From assembly GCA_044375555.1 (NCBI GenBank), contig JBILML010000011.1, forward strand, positions 6,829-70,828: a DNA stretch of 64,000 nucleotides. Reading direction: 5' to 3'. Shown here in pieces: positions 6,495 through 15,900 of the stretch. Under the pieces are notes generated by a model, which was not told where the DNA came from, ran no database searches, and worked only from the letters and a program-made list of their open reading frames with translations. A program made the translations under genes and the position numbers. The stretch comes from UBA967 sp044375555. Its GTDB lineage: Bacteria > Verrucomicrobiota > Verrucomicrobiia > Chthoniobacterales > Terrimicrobiaceae. The stretch's first letter is position 1; each line of letters starts with the position of its first letter.

Positions 6495-8345
6495 ATGCTG
6501 ACTCTTTCGCAAGTAACCAAATCCTATGCTGGGCGTGTCCTGTTTGAGGATGCCGCCCTGCAGGTGAATGTCCGAGACCGGATCGGCCTCATTGGTCCGA
6601 ACGGTGCGGGCAAATCCACTCTCTTCGGGCTGCTGCTCGGACACGACGAACCGGATGATGGCGTGGTGGTGACGCAGCGTGGAACGCGAGTGGGCTATCT
6701 GCCTCAAGAAACCGCATCAGTGAGCGCGCACACGGTGATGGAACTCGCCGCCGGGCCTGAGGCCGACGGGCGGGCGGAGGCGATGGCGAAGCGGATTCTT
6801 TCGGGTCTCGCATTTCGTGAGGGGGACTTCCACCGGCCACTCCGTGAGCTGAGTGGCGGCTGGATCATGCGGGCGCACTTGGCGAGGTTGCTCGTCGAGG
6901 AGCCGGATTTGTTGCTGTTGGACGAACCCACGAACCACCTCGATCTCGAAACCCTCGGGTGGTTTCAAAACCATCTCTCTGGCTATCCCGGTGCGATTTT
7001 GGCGATCTCTCACGATCGGGAATTTCTGAATCTCATCTGCAAAGGGATCGTCGAAATTCGTCACCGCAAACTCGTCCGCTACCACGGAAACTACGATGCG
7101 TGCCTGGAGCAGAAAAAAGCCCGCGAGGAGCAGCACCTCGCCGCGTATCGCAACCAGCAGCGCGAGATCGCGCATTTGGAGAGTTTCATCAATCGCTTCC
7201 GTGCCAAGGCCAGCAAGGCCGCGCAGGCCCAGGACCGCATCAAGCAACTCGCCCGCATGGAGCGCATCGAGGCTCCGGAGTCCGACGAGGCGACCGTTCA
7301 TTTCCGTTTTCCGCAACCGCCGAGGGGTGGTCAGCGGGCCATTGCGCTGAAGGGTGTGAAGCAGGCCTACGGCGAGCATGTGGTTTACGAAAACCTCGAC
7401 CTCGAAGTGGAGCGTGGCCAGCGCACGGTGTTGGTCGGTCCGAATGGCGCGGGCAAATCCACGCTTCTGAAAATTCTCGGGGGTCTGGTTGAGTTGTCGG
7501 GCGGGGAGCGCGTTCCAGGCCATAATTGTTCCATCGGCTATTTCGCCCAGCACCGGGCGGAGGGGCTGGATGCCAAACGCAGCATTCTCGCCGAGGTCCA
7601 ATCCATCGCCCGCCCGGTCCCCGAGCAGGCTGCGCGCACCGTCCTTGGGGCGTTTCTTTTCCGGGGTGACGATGTGTTTAAGCCGATCGGTGTTCTCAGC
7701 GGTGGAGAAAAAAGCCGTGTGGCGCTGGTGAAGCTCCTGCTCGATCCGCCGAATTTTCTATTGCTCGACGAGCCGACTACGCACCTCGACATGCCCAGCA
7801 TTGATGCGTTGATCAACGCGCTGAAACCCTACGAGGGAACGATTTTTTTCGTGAGTCACGATGTGCATTTCATTCGAGCCATCGCGACCTCGGTGATCCA
7901 TGTGCAGGCTGGAACACTCACTCCCTACGCGGGTGGCTACGAGTATTTCCGGGAGAAAACCCAGGCTGTTGGCGGCGAGCGTGCGGCCACGGTTGCGAGT
8001 CTTGGAAATTTCCAGCCGGATCGGGTCGTCGAAAAATCCAGCGAGGGTCCGAAGCTCGGCCTCAAGGAAATCAAAGCCCAGCGCCGCGCCGAAGCCGAGG
8101 CGCGGAAGGCCGAATCCGCCGCACGCCGCGCCATCGAGAAGCGGGCGATCGATCTCGAGCGTGAGATCTATGCAATGGAAAATCGCCAGCGCGAGCTGAC
8201 GGCGATCCTTGAGAGCCCCGAAACCTACGACAATCCCGGTCTCGCGATGGAAACAAACCGAGAGCTCGCCGGATTAGGCGACTCACTGGAAAAAGCAAAC
8301 GTGGACTGGATGGCCGCTCAGGCGGAACTTCAGGCAAAAGCCTAA
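6495..8345 (+). CDS. ABC-F family ATPase (Uup/YheS-like)
   Basis: A 616-aa protein with two fused ABC ATPase domains and no membrane segments. Domain 1 has Walker A GPNGAGKST (about residues 34-42), signature LSGGWIMRAHLARLL and Walker B LLLLDEPTNHLD; domain 2 repeats these as GPNGAGKST, LSGGEKSRVALVKLLL and LLLDEPTTHLD. A linker with an Arg/Lys-rich INRFRAKASKAAQAQDR segment and a charged C-terminal coiled coil (residues about 520-610) fit Uup/YheS-like members, which act on ribosomes. The ABC signature of domain 1 has Trp after LSGG, a modest deviation. The gene stands alone. Confidence 0.9.
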   Translation: MLTLSQVTKSYAGRVLFEDAALQVNVRDRIGLIGPNGAGKSTLFGLLLGHDEPDDGVVVTQRGTRVGYLPQETASVSAHTVMELAAGPEADGRAEAMAKRILSGLAFREGDFHRPLRELSGGWIMRAHLARLLVEEPDLLLLDEPTNHLDLETLGWFQNHLSGYPGAILAISHDREFLNLICKGIVEIRHRKLVRYHGNYDACLEQKKAREEQHLAAYRNQQREIAHLESFINRFRAKASKAAQAQDRIKQLARMERIEAPESDEATVHFRFPQPPRGGQRAIALKGVKQAYGEHVVYENLDLEVERGQRTVLVGPNGAGKSTLLKILGGLVELSGGERVPGHNCSIGYFAQHRAEGLDAKRSILAEVQSIARPVPEQAARTVLGAFLFRGDDVFKPIGVLSGGEKSRVALVKLLLDPPNFLLLDEPTTHLDMPSIDALINALKPYEGTIFFVSHDVHFIRAIATSVIHVQAGTLTPYAGGYEYFREKTQAVGGERAATVASLGNFQPDRVVEKSSEGPKLGLKEIKAQRRAEAEARKAESAARRAIEKRAIDLEREIYAMENRQRELTAILESPETYDNPGLAMETNRELAGLGDSLEKANVDWMAAQAELQAKA

Positions 8346-8354
8346 ATCTCCAGA

Positions 8355-9521
8355 CTATTTCCGCAGGTCGAGGATGTAGTCCGAGGGCTCGTAGTTTTCG
8401 ATGAGCACCTTGGTCTGCCCGTCGCGGTGCATGCGAGCTTGGGTGACCCAGATTTCCGAGGTTTTGTGCGGCGCGAAGAGGATGTCGTCGTGCGTGGCGT
8501 TCAAATGCTCGGCAAATTTGTCGGGAGTGAGTCCACCGCCAAGATGGTCGCTGCGGCCGGTGGCGACATGGATCGTTCCGAGGATTTTCTCGTCTTGGAT
8601 GTCGCGGCCGGAGGTGGGGAGGATTTGGGTGCCGAAGCCGAGTTCACCGAGTTCGCCAGTGACTGGGTCGGAGACGAGCTTGGCGTTGTGAGCGGTGATG
8701 GTGTCGGCGTCGCCGTTGAGAAGTTCGGCTTTCTGGATGCGGCCATTGGCAACATGCATGAGGCCCACGGTGCCGTTTTCGTAGCGCATCGGGAATTGCC
8801 CGCTCGCGCCGGTGGGGACGAAATAAATCTCGCCTGCCGGGAGGTTGGCGACATCGGGTTCATCGCCCCGGCAGAGTCCGTGACTTTTTTGAGCCTCTTG
8901 CCCGCCGAGTTCCAAGCGGAGCGTGTGAGTTTTTCCGGAGTAGAGGAAATCGATCTCCACCCAATCCGCCTTCGTCATGCCGAGCCGCATTTTTTCAGCA
9001 TCGATGCTGACATCGTCATAACTGACCGAGAGGCCGGTGCGGAGGATGGTGGGGTTCACGCCATGCAAGGTAGCGCCGCGGAATTTGTATTGCTTCGCGA
9101 ACGCGGTGAGCGGCGCGGTGGCCGAGTAGGTCGAAACGCAAAGGATGATGTCGTGGTCGGGGTAGATGTCCTTTTCGAGGCTCACTGTGGTGCCTTCCGG
9201 TGTCACCGCCTCGTCGGGGAGGTCGAGGTTGCTGCCGCCGGTGATTTTGTAGGCGAAAATGCCGCCGCCCTGGAGTCCGAGTTCCTTCATGACGCGGGCA
9301 TGAAGAGGCTTGTGGAAAAAGTTCACCGCGTTCGCTTGGATCGGGAGTTCTGGATTTTTAAGAAACTCGAAATTCTTCATCCGCGAGGGATCGGGCAGGT
9401 CGATGAGAATGCAGATGCGCTGGCCCTCGCGGGGGGCAAAGGTGCTCCTCAGAAGGGTGGATAGATCGAAGGTTGGAAATACCCGGCGTGCGGCTTGCTC
9501 TTGAATAGTCGCTGATTTCAT
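8355..9521 (-). CDS. Aminopeptidase T (M29)-like metalloenzyme
   Basis: A 388-aa soluble protein resembling the thermophilic aminopeptidase M29 family. The typical features are NLPAGEIYFVPTG with a carboxylate (metal ligand region), then GFGTQILPTSGRDIQDEK, GTIHVATGRSDHLGGG and a His/Asp-containing LNATHDDILF. These correspond to the Glu, His, Tyr and Asp ligands of the dinuclear site, but the match is distant and the protein could be a non-peptidase relative. ATG 9521 is chosen over a TTG 13 codons upstream. It is convergent with the ABC-F gene (9-bp gap). Confidence 0.6.
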   Translation of the reverse strand: MKSATIQEQAARRVFPTFDLSTLLRSTFAPREGQRICILIDLPDPSRMKNFEFLKNPELPIQANAVNFFHKPLHARVMKELGLQGGGIFAYKITGGSNLDLPDEAVTPEGTTVSLEKDIYPDHDIILCVSTYSATAPLTAFAKQYKFRGATLHGVNPTILRTGLSVSYDDVSIDAEKMRLGMTKADWVEIDFLYSGKTHTLRLELGGQEAQKSHGLCRGDEPDVANLPAGEIYFVPTGASGQFPMRYENGTVGLMHVANGRIQKAELLNGDADTITAHNAKLVSDPVTGELGELGFGTQILPTSGRDIQDEKILGTIHVATGRSDHLGGGLTPDKFAEHLNATHDDILFAPHKTSEIWVTQARMHRDGQTKVLIENYEPSDYILDLRK

Positions 9522-9574
9522 GGACCCATCATTACGACCTTGGATGCGATGACGATTCAATTTTCCTTACAATT

Positions 9575-10339
9575 ATGAAATTTCAAACCCTCTCGATTTT
9601 GTCGGCGGCCATGCTGGCTGGAGGTCATTTGGCGCGTGCTTCGGACTTCAACGCGCTTGTGCTCGAGCAAATCCGCACGATGCCCGACGGCGGGGGATAC
9701 GCCACAACTCGCGAGGCGCATGGGGCCTTGAACTCCTCGGTCCAACCGGATGCCGGCTCGGTATCCATCCAGGCCGCGAAGGCGTGTCCGAGCTACTGTT
9801 CCGGCGCGACCTATTTGGTGTTTTTGAAAACGCTGCAGGCTGCCGAGAAAAAAGGGCTCATGCAGCCGCTCGGGAGCGTCTGGGCTTCGCTCGCGCCCAA
9901 ATCCTCGCCGGATGGCGTCGGCATCTGGGGACGCTGGAATGCGAACGGCCCCGGAGCCTCGCGGCTTTTTCACGAACTCCAGCTCGGGCGGAATTTCACC
10001 AGCTACGCCGAGGCGAGGCCGGGGGATTTCATGAAAATCTTCTGGATCGATGCGGTCGGCAAAAAAGAGCGCGGGCATCTCGTGGTTTTTCTGGGCGAGG
10101 AGGAGAAAGACGGCGAGCCGCATGTGCGCTTCTGGTCCAGCAACAAGCCGCATGGTTACGGCGAAAAGAGCGTGGCGAAAACTAAGATCGCCCGCGCCAT
10201 TTTCTCGCGGCTCGAGGCGCCCTCGAATATTCGCAACATCCCTTCGATTCCCAAGAAGGACGAGTATTTGGCGAGCTTGCTGACGCACGAGTCGAGCTTC
10301 GCCGAGGCGCTTCAGCAGAGTGGTGTCGCCGCTCCCTGA
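9575..10339 (+). CDS. Secreted protein, possible NlpC/P60- or CHAP-like hydrolase
   Basis: A 254-aa protein with a signal peptide (residues 1-22, MKFQTLSILSAAMLAGG...). The mature part has a Cys-containing ACPSYCSGATYLVFL helix start, an ARPGDFMKIFW segment and KERGHLVVFLGEEE, followed by an aromatic strand. The order Cys, PGD, GHxVV(F/Y) is the pattern of NlpC/P60 and CHAP-type cysteine hydrolases that cut peptidoglycan. No close family is recognised, so the activity is inference. It is divergent from the M29-like gene and convergent with the glycosyltransferase gene (4-bp gap). Confidence 0.55.
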   Translation: MKFQTLSILSAAMLAGGHLARASDFNALVLEQIRTMPDGGGYATTREAHGALNSSVQPDAGSVSIQAAKACPSYCSGATYLVFLKTLQAAEKKGLMQPLGSVWASLAPKSSPDGVGIWGRWNANGPGASRLFHELQLGRNFTSYAEARPGDFMKIFWIDAVGKKERGHLVVFLGEEEKDGEPHVRFWSSNKPHGYGEKSVAKTKIARAIFSRLEAPSNIRNIPSIPKKDEYLASLLTHESSFAEALQQSGVAAP

Positions 10340-10343
10340 GGGG

Positions 10344-11798
10344 CTACAGCGGAAGCGTTTGGTAATCGAGGCAGAGGAAAATCGTCAACTCACCGCCGTC
10401 GGGGAGTTGGATTTTGCGGAGCGGTGAGACCTGTGCGAATGCGCCTTTGATTGTTTGGGGCAGATCAGAGCCGAGGAACAAGGCGTTGCGACCGGCGAAG
10501 AGATTGTAGCCCTTCTGCTCGGTGAAGAATTCATCCACCACCAGATCGCTCGCCACGAAGTCCGCATACGAAGGCCAGAGGCCGAATTGGCTCGTGAGGG
10601 CGGGGGATTCGGGAACAAAGACCGGCGGATACTCGCTGCCGGCGGCTGTTTTGAAAAATACGGCCAGCATCGAGGCTTGGTCAGTATTTTCGGCAATGAG
10701 GAAACCGCCGCCGTCGCTCGCGGGAATCTCGCGCGTGGCTTTGTGAACCTCCTTCGCGACGGACAACCAAACTCCTCGCATGCGACCCTCCTCGCGGAGC
10801 ATGACGGCGCTCTGAAGAAGCGCCAGAGCGACCACCGCCGAGCCAGCGAGGGGCATCCAGCGCGCGCGAGCGACATACCCGATGAGGGTTGCCAGCACGG
10901 GAACCAACGCCAGCCAAGCGGGTGTCGAAAAACTCCGGCCGATGAGGAATTGATACACGGCCCAGAAGGCGGGAAGACCCGCTGCGACGAGAAGAAACCG
11001 TCCCGCGCCGCGCTTGAGGCCACCGAGCACCAGCGCCGCGAGACCGGCCAGCAGGGCGAGCCCGGCGGCGAAGGAATACTCGCGGAAGAACTCGACGAAG
11101 TTGCGTCCCCAGCCGCCGGGTTGAGGGCGCCACCAGGTTTGGAGGGTTCCGCCGGCGATGGGGATCCATTCGAGTTTGGCGTTCCATGCCAGAGGGCTCC
11201 AAAGCACGGCCAGCGGCAGAACAACGAGGGCCGTCAATGCGGCCCAGTCGGGTTGCTGTTTGTTTCGAAGAGCGGCCAGGATCGTGATGCAAAAACCCAG
11301 CGGCACGAGCACGGATTCGTAGAGGAAGAGGCAAGCCAGTGCGAAGCAGGCGGAGGCGGGTAGCCAGTCCTTGCGGCGTCCCTCGACCGCGGAATAGGCC
11401 GCTTGCAGGCCTCCAAGAACGCAGACGAGTGTCGGCATCCAAGGGCCGACGGTCACGCTGTGCGAGTTGAAGATCGGTAGGGCGTTCAAGGCAAGAACGG
11501 TCCAAGCCGCCACGACATCATTCGAAATGGTTCGGATCGATTGGAACGCAAGCCAACTGGCGAGGAGGGCGAACAAGGGCCACGCGAAGCGCAGGATTTC
11601 CAAGGAGCTGCCGGTAAAAAATCCGAGGAACCGCACTAGGTAAGCTGTGGCGGGCGGGCCATCGAAATACGCCGAGGCCAGGCGGTCGCTGCACATCCAG
11701 TAATAGGCCTCCTGGGGCGAGATCCCTTGGGTCGCCAGCCAGATGATCCGGATCAGCGTGAGGATTCCCAGAAAAGCCAGGATGTTTTTTGTTTTCAC
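10344..11798 (-). CDS. Membrane glycosyltransferase, GT39/ArnT-like (PMT_2)
   Basis: A 484-aa polytopic membrane protein (about ten helices) of the lipid-linked sugar transferase superfamily. The N-terminal loop SPQEAYYWMCSDRLASAYFD followed by GPPATAYLVR matches the DEAYYWxWSxxLxxGYYDHPP motif of PMT_2 proteins, except that the usual Asp before Glu is Gln. It probably moves a sugar from a polyprenyl-phosphate donor to an envelope acceptor. The start codon is GTG at 11798, which overlaps the TGA of the PAP2 phosphatase gene (GTGA), so translation is coupled. A partner phosphatase acting on lipid-linked intermediates makes sense. Confidence 0.8.
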   Translation of the reverse strand: MKTKNILAFLGILTLIRIIWLATQGISPQEAYYWMCSDRLASAYFDGPPATAYLVRFLGFFTGSSLEILRFAWPLFALLASWLAFQSIRTISNDVVAAWTVLALNALPIFNSHSVTVGPWMPTLVCVLGGLQAAYSAVEGRRKDWLPASACFALACLFLYESVLVPLGFCITILAALRNKQQPDWAALTALVVLPLAVLWSPLAWNAKLEWIPIAGGTLQTWWRPQPGGWGRNFVEFFREYSFAAGLALLAGLAALVLGGLKRGAGRFLLVAAGLPAFWAVYQFLIGRSFSTPAWLALVPVLATLIGYVARARWMPLAGSAVVALALLQSAVMLREEGRMRGVWLSVAKEVHKATREIPASDGGGFLIAENTDQASMLAVFFKTAAGSEYPPVFVPESPALTSQFGLWPSYADFVASDLVVDEFFTEQKGYNLFAGRNALFLGSDLPQTIKGAFAQVSPLRKIQLPDGGELTIFLCLDYQTLPL

Positions 11799-12442
11799 GG
11801 ATTCAATAAATCGTGGTGGGCGCTATGGAGCTGCGGGGCGAAAACCGGAGCGAATTTTTTCCAAAGAAACCGAAGGAGGGTCACCACGCCGAGAGCGCAG
11901 GCGATTCCGATGAAAGAACCGGCAAGAACATCCAGCGGCCAGTGGGATCCGACATACATGCGGCTGAACGCTACCAGAGCGGCAGGAAGAAACGCAATCC
12001 AGCCCCAGCGGCGGTAGAAGAGAAAGCACACAGTGGCCATGGCGAAAGTGTTCGCCGCATGCGCGGAGGGGAAGGACTTGCCGGTGGTGGCGGGGGTTTC
12101 GATGGAGGAGGTTTTGGTTTTGAGAGGCAGGAGGACCGCCATCACGCGCGGGGTCGCTTTGGCCAGATCGATCGAGCGCACGCCGGAGAGGACTTCGTTC
12201 GGGCGCGGTCGCTGGACGCTGGATTTGAGGGTGCGGCAGACCAAGCCGTCATTGATGCCAATGGCGAGGACGGCGGAAAAAACCATCGCCCGCGCGCGGA
12301 ACCCTCCGAAGAGCAGCAGGCACGCTCCGGCGACAACCACCAACGGCCACCAGGCGGCCCAACTCGACAAGGTCGCCATCACGACATCCACGATGGGATT
12401 CTTCGGCGAGTTGTTGAGGGCAATGAAGAGGCTTTGATCCAT
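11795..12442 (-). CDS. PAP2-family membrane phosphatase
   Basis: A 215-aa membrane protein with the three PAP2 motifs: KSSVQRPRP (motif 1), PSAHAANTFA (motif 2, PSAH instead of PSGH) and SRMYVGSHWPLDV (motif 3 with catalytic His and Asp). Such enzymes remove phosphate from lipid phosphates or polyprenyl pyrophosphates at the outer face of the inner membrane. The ATG at 12442 gives the MDQSLFIALNN start seen in PAP2 proteins; the frame extends upstream without similarity. Translation is coupled to the downstream glycosyltransferase by a GTGA overlap. Confidence 0.88.
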   Translation of the reverse strand: MDQSLFIALNNSPKNPIVDVVMATLSSWAAWWPLVVVAGACLLLFGGFRARAMVFSAVLAIGINDGLVCRTLKSSVQRPRPNEVLSGVRSIDLAKATPRVMAVLLPLKTKTSSIETPATTGKSFPSAHAANTFAMATVCFLFYRRWGWIAFLPAALVAFSRMYVGSHWPLDVLAGSFIGIACALGVVTLLRFLWKKFAPVFAPQLHSAHHDLLNP

Positions 12443-12602
12443 GAATGGGTGGTTCGTCCCTAGAGATTGGTGGAACGACGGGTGCAGGCAAGCCTCCAGC
12501 GGCAGGGGAGGGGAGAGGAATCGGGTTGCCGCGAGGACCCAGTGTTGTAAAAACCCCAGCATGTTCGGACACTCACCTGCGATTTTGCACACTCGCTCGG
12601 GG
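12443..12602. other. Divergent intergenic region
   Basis: 160-bp gap between the divergent PAP2 and rhodanese genes. It must hold promoters for both directions; no confident -35/-10 pair or operator was found. Confidence 0.5.
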
Positions 12603-13082
12603 ATGAATTCCCGGCCGATGTCGATTTTCCAATCGTGGGCTTTGGTCGTGGTTTGTGCATTGCTGCTGGGCACTCTAGCGCAGGTTGTCGGCCCCCGGAG
12701 GATTCCTTGGGTGGAAGATCATTCGCGGCGGGTGGAGTTGAAGGCGGTGGCGGCTGGGATCGAAATGGTCGACGTGGCTCGTGCCAAGGAAATCGTCGAG
12801 AAGGGCGAGTTTTTGGTTTGTGATGCGCGGAAGATCGAGGATTTCGATGCGGGTCACCTGCCCGGCGCGGTGTCGTTTCCTTTCGGCACGCACGAGGAGG
12901 CCTACAACGAACTGGCGGCGCTCTTTTCTCCGGAGCAACAGGTGATGGTTTATTGCTCTGGACTCGACTGCGACGATGCCTTGTTGCTGGCAAAATTTCT
13001 GCAAGCGCAGGGAAGCTCGAAGGTGGTTCTTTTTGCGGAAGGAATGTCGGGATGGAAGGAGGCGGGGCATCCGCTCGAGTGA
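12603..13082 (+). CDS. Membrane-anchored rhodanese-like protein
   Basis: A 159-aa protein with an N-terminal anchor (residues about 8-28, SWALVVVCALLLGTLAQVV) and a rhodanese domain in the periplasm. The domain shows FLVCDARKIEDFDAGHLPGA and the active-site Cys118 in VYCSGLDCDDALLLA. Rhodaneses move sulfane sulfur between thiols. The ATG at 12603 follows a GGGG run; an alternative ATG at 12618 is also possible. It ends 1 bp before a MauE/DoxX-like gene, and this pair (rhodanese plus MauE-like membrane protein) is a recurring redox-related combination. Confidence 0.8.
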   Translation: MNSRPMSIFQSWALVVVCALLLGTLAQVVGPRRIPWVEDHSRRVELKAVAAGIEMVDVARAKEIVEKGEFLVCDARKIEDFDAGHLPGAVSFPFGTHEEAYNELAALFSPEQQVMVYCSGLDCDDALLLAKFLQAQGSSKVVLFAEGMSGWKEAGHPLE

Positions 13083-13083
13083 T

Positions 13084-13521
13084 ATGAATCGCGTGCCAGA
13101 CAACCGAAATCCCTTGTGGATCGCCCTCGAGTGGGTGGCTTGCCTAGCTCTGGCGGGCGTGCTGATTGCCGCTGCGTTTCCGAAAATCTCGAATCCCGAT
13201 CAGTTCGCGCTGGCAGTTTATCAATATCAACTTTTGCCCACCATGCTGGTGAACTTGGTGGCGGTCTACCTGCCGTGGCTGGAGATCAGTTGCGCGGCGG
13301 CGCTGGTGGCCCTGCCTGCGGCACGGCGTGGTGCGTTGTTGATAGTGGCGGGGATGCTGGTGGTTTTCACGATGGCAATTGCCTGGGTGGTCCTTCGAGG
13401 TCAGGCGATTCCCTGCGGGTGCTTCGGCGGGGACGATTCCGCTGAGGCTGGCTGGTGGTCGCTGGCAAGAAATTGCGGCCTCCTGGCGCTGACCGCACTC
13501 GCCCTCCGCTCGACGCGGTAA
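13084..13521 (+). CDS. MauE/DoxX-like membrane protein
   Basis: A 145-aa protein with four predicted membrane helices. The first helix ends in VLIAAAFPKISNPDQFA, typical of MauE/DoxX proteins, and a periplasmic or membrane-edge motif IPCGCFGGD (CxC-F) matches the MauE-like CGCFG signature. MauE proteins help in disulfide formation or electron transfer during maturation of exported proteins. Its start is 1 bp after the rhodanese stop, so both are made from one transcript and probably work on the same thiol or sulfur chemistry. Confidence 0.8.
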   Translation: MNRVPDNRNPLWIALEWVACLALAGVLIAAAFPKISNPDQFALAVYQYQLLPTMLVNLVAVYLPWLEISCAAALVALPAARRGALLIVAGMLVVFTMAIAWVVLRGQAIPCGCFGGDDSAEAGWWSLARNCGLLALTALALRSTR

Positions 13522-13524
13522 AAA

Positions 13525-13700
13525 TTGTAGCAACGGCAGTCCTCTGCCGTTTGGGAGGAAACCGCGAATGGAAAAACCCAAGGTAGGGGCGGCTCGCCGA
13601 GCGGACCCAAGGTTCAGGCGCGAACGCGCCGTTGGCTCAGCAGCAATTCCTCCCGCAGAGCCGCCAAGACGCAGAGGAGGTCATTTTGGCAACACCCGGG
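13525..13700. repeat. Cluster of palindromic dispersed repeats (R1, R4)
   Basis: This gap carries R1, a hairpin ACGGCAG-TCCT-CTGCCGT at about 13533-13550 preceded by GTAGCA, and R4, a GC-rich block around 13580-13634 containing GGCTCGCCGAGCGGACC and GGCGCGAACGCGCC. Both recur in inverted orientation at 17847-17876 and 17988-18040. A tail with CGCAGAGCCGCCAAGACGCA follows. No gene is visible; these look like REP-type elements. Confidence 0.75.
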
Positions 13701-13787
13701 ATTCTGCCTCGCGTCGCTGCCGCTCTACATGATGCCGTTCTGCGAATATGTGGGATCGCCCCCTTTCCCTGAGCGGTGCGAAGCGGT

Positions 13788-15467
13788 CTAGCCGACAGGA
13801 GGAATACGGAGCTTGTAGTCGTGGTCGATGACTTTGGCGGGCAGGGGCTGGCTCTCGGCTTCGGGAATGAGAACTTGGATATAAGCTGCGCCGTCGTGTT
13901 TCTCGATTTTGCCGAGGATGTCGTCGAGCTCGGCTAGGGTGCCGACCTTGGCAGTGAGCCATCCCTTGCAACCAAACGCTTCGGGCAGGAGGTGGTAGTT
14001 CAGTCGAGCGATGTCGTCGTAGATGTGTCCGCGTTCGCTGAAAAAGTCCTCGACGCCGTAGATGTCGTTATTGAGGACGAAAATAACCGGCTTGATGCCG
14101 TAGCGTCCCATGACGCCGATTTCATTGAGGGTGAGTTGGTGGGAGCCATCGCCGGTGACCATCCAAGTGCGGCCGGACTTTTTGGCGAGGCAGACGCCCA
14201 GCGTGGCCGGGGTGGCCCATCCGATGGAGCCCCAGAGTCCTTGGCCCTCGGCGCCGACTCCTTTGGGAAGAACCATGGGATTGAGGTGCATCATGCAAGT
14301 GCCCGTCTCAACCACCAGAGTGTCACCGGATTTCAGGCAACGCTGGAGGCGGGGGTAGAAGTTCGCCGAGGAGAGTTTGTCGTCGCCGTTGCCGGTGGCG
14401 GGGAGGAGGTCGATTTTTTCGGAGACGACAGGCTGGGGGCGGGTCTTCACCTTCGCGAGAAGACCCGCGAGGACATCGTCAATGGCGGTGTTCACGAAAA
14501 CCTTAGTGCCGATTTGCACATGGCTGTCCCGGATGGAAATCATGCGGTTAGGGTCGAGGTTGTCGGTGAAAAGGCCCGCATTCAGCTCGGCGAGGATGAT
14601 TCCGCCGATGTCCAGCACCAGGTCGGCGCTTTCGATGACTTGTTTGACGGAGGCGGGCGAGGAGAAATCGCCGTGGTAGAGGCCGATGAACTGCGGGATC
14701 GACTCGTCGAGGGAACCCTTTTCCGCAGGGGCGATGGCGGCGGGAAGGTTGATTTTGCCGAGGAGTTCATGCACCTGCGCGCGGAGGCCGTAACGGGCGG
14801 TGAGGGCGGTCACGATGGCGACGGGATTCTTTGCCGCCTCCAGGCGCAGCAAGATCGTGGCGAGCGCGCTTTCCAATTCCGCGGGAACGCTCGTCTGGCG
14901 TTTGATTTCGGCGAGGGGGTTTCCAGTGACAGGAGTGCCCACGATCGGGGAATAACCCGAGAGTTCGGAGATCGCGATGTAGGCGGGCTTGCTCAGGCGC
15001 AGGGCCTCGCGGATGACGCGCTCCAGTTCCTCGACGCAGTTGGTCGGGGTGAGGACAGCAGTCACTCCCGCCGCGGCACCAGAGATCGGCAGGAAGCGGT
15101 GGTAGTTGGTGTCGCCGAGGTTGTGGTGGGTGATGAGATTCTGGATTTGGATGCGTTCGCTGGGCATCCCGACCAGATGGAAAACAGGGAGGCGGTGGGT
15201 GAGGCTGCCCATGACACCGTTGATCGCGGAAAGTTCGCCAACGCCGTAGGTGGTCGTGAGCATCGCCGCGCCACGAATGCGTGCGTAGCCATCGGCCGCG
15301 TAGGCTGCGTTGAGTTCATTGGCGCAAACGACCCACTCGAGGCCGGGAACCTGCTCGGCGGCATCATTGATGGGAAAGGCATAATCTCCAGGCACGCCGA
15401 AAATCCTGTCGATTCCAAGTTGGGACAAGCGGGTGAGTGTGTATTGGGCGACGGTCGGGTTGTTCAT
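13788..15467 (-). CDS. ThDP-dependent 2-keto acid decarboxylase (Pdc/IpdC family)
   Basis: A 559-aa enzyme, the usual length for pyruvate, indolepyruvate or phenylpyruvate decarboxylases. Catalytic residues line up with the Pdc family: Asp28 in GVPGDYAFP, Glu51 in CANELNAAYAADGYAR, and the His114-His115 pair in LITHHNLGD. The ThDP/Mg motif runs from GDGSHQLTLNE to VIFVLNN. It would convert a 2-keto acid to an aldehyde plus CO2. The substrate cannot be read from sequence. The gene stands alone between repeat clusters and an insertion sequence, so horizontal acquisition is possible. Confidence 0.88.
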   Translation of the reverse strand: MNNPTVAQYTLTRLSQLGIDRIFGVPGDYAFPINDAAEQVPGLEWVVCANELNAAYAADGYARIRGAAMLTTTYGVGELSAINGVMGSLTHRLPVFHLVGMPSERIQIQNLITHHNLGDTNYHRFLPISGAAAGVTAVLTPTNCVEELERVIREALRLSKPAYIAISELSGYSPIVGTPVTGNPLAEIKRQTSVPAELESALATILLRLEAAKNPVAIVTALTARYGLRAQVHELLGKINLPAAIAPAEKGSLDESIPQFIGLYHGDFSSPASVKQVIESADLVLDIGGIILAELNAGLFTDNLDPNRMISIRDSHVQIGTKVFVNTAIDDVLAGLLAKVKTRPQPVVSEKIDLLPATGNGDDKLSSANFYPRLQRCLKSGDTLVVETGTCMMHLNPMVLPKGVGAEGQGLWGSIGWATPATLGVCLAKKSGRTWMVTGDGSHQLTLNEIGVMGRYGIKPVIFVLNNDIYGVEDFFSERGHIYDDIARLNYHLLPEAFGCKGWLTAKVGTLAELDDILGKIEKHDGAAYIQVLIPEAESQPLPAKVIDHDYKLRIPPVG

Positions 15468-15900
15468 ATGGTCAGGTTCTTGATCAAGGTTTCGAGGTTT
15501 TGGTGATGTGAAAATTGAAACTCCACTTGTAGGGAATCACTGGATTTCGACAACTCTCGGCTTTTGCCAGCGCAGTGGCGGGCTCTCACAAAGACGCGAA
15601 GTCGGAACGCCGATGCCCCCGTCGGCATCTGAAAGCATCTCACGCAAATCTGCGAAGCAACTGATGGGGTTGCCGCTGGCTGCGGACTGAGCAGTCAGTG
15701 CGCTAGTTCTGCCCTTCGGGCTCTTGCTGCCGCTGCGTTGGTTCGCCACCAGCCATCGAAAGTCGTTCCGACTTCCGCTACCAAGGGGTTGGCGGGATCT
15801 TGGAGGGGTCAGCCGACATGAAAGCATGATTCCGCCTTGATCTGCGGGCGGATCGGGCTCTGGAATGCGGTAAAATGGATGTTGTAGGATGGGCGGTCTT
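15468..15900. repeat. Gene-free region with palindromic repeats R2 and R3
   Basis: 433 bp without a supported gene. It carries R2, the hairpin GCCGATG-CCCC-CGTCGGC at about 15609-15626 (a related copy in reverse orientation lies at 17491-17517), and R3, AAGTCG-TTC-CGACTT with flanks (about 15753-15804), repeated in direct orientation at 18077-18127. The last ~95 bp before the transposase start probably belong to the left end of the IS110-family element. Confidence 0.65.

Noticed and set aside
13992..15506. 504-codon open frame on the plus strand
   Set aside because: Antisense to the ThDP-dependent decarboxylase, which has all catalytic motifs.
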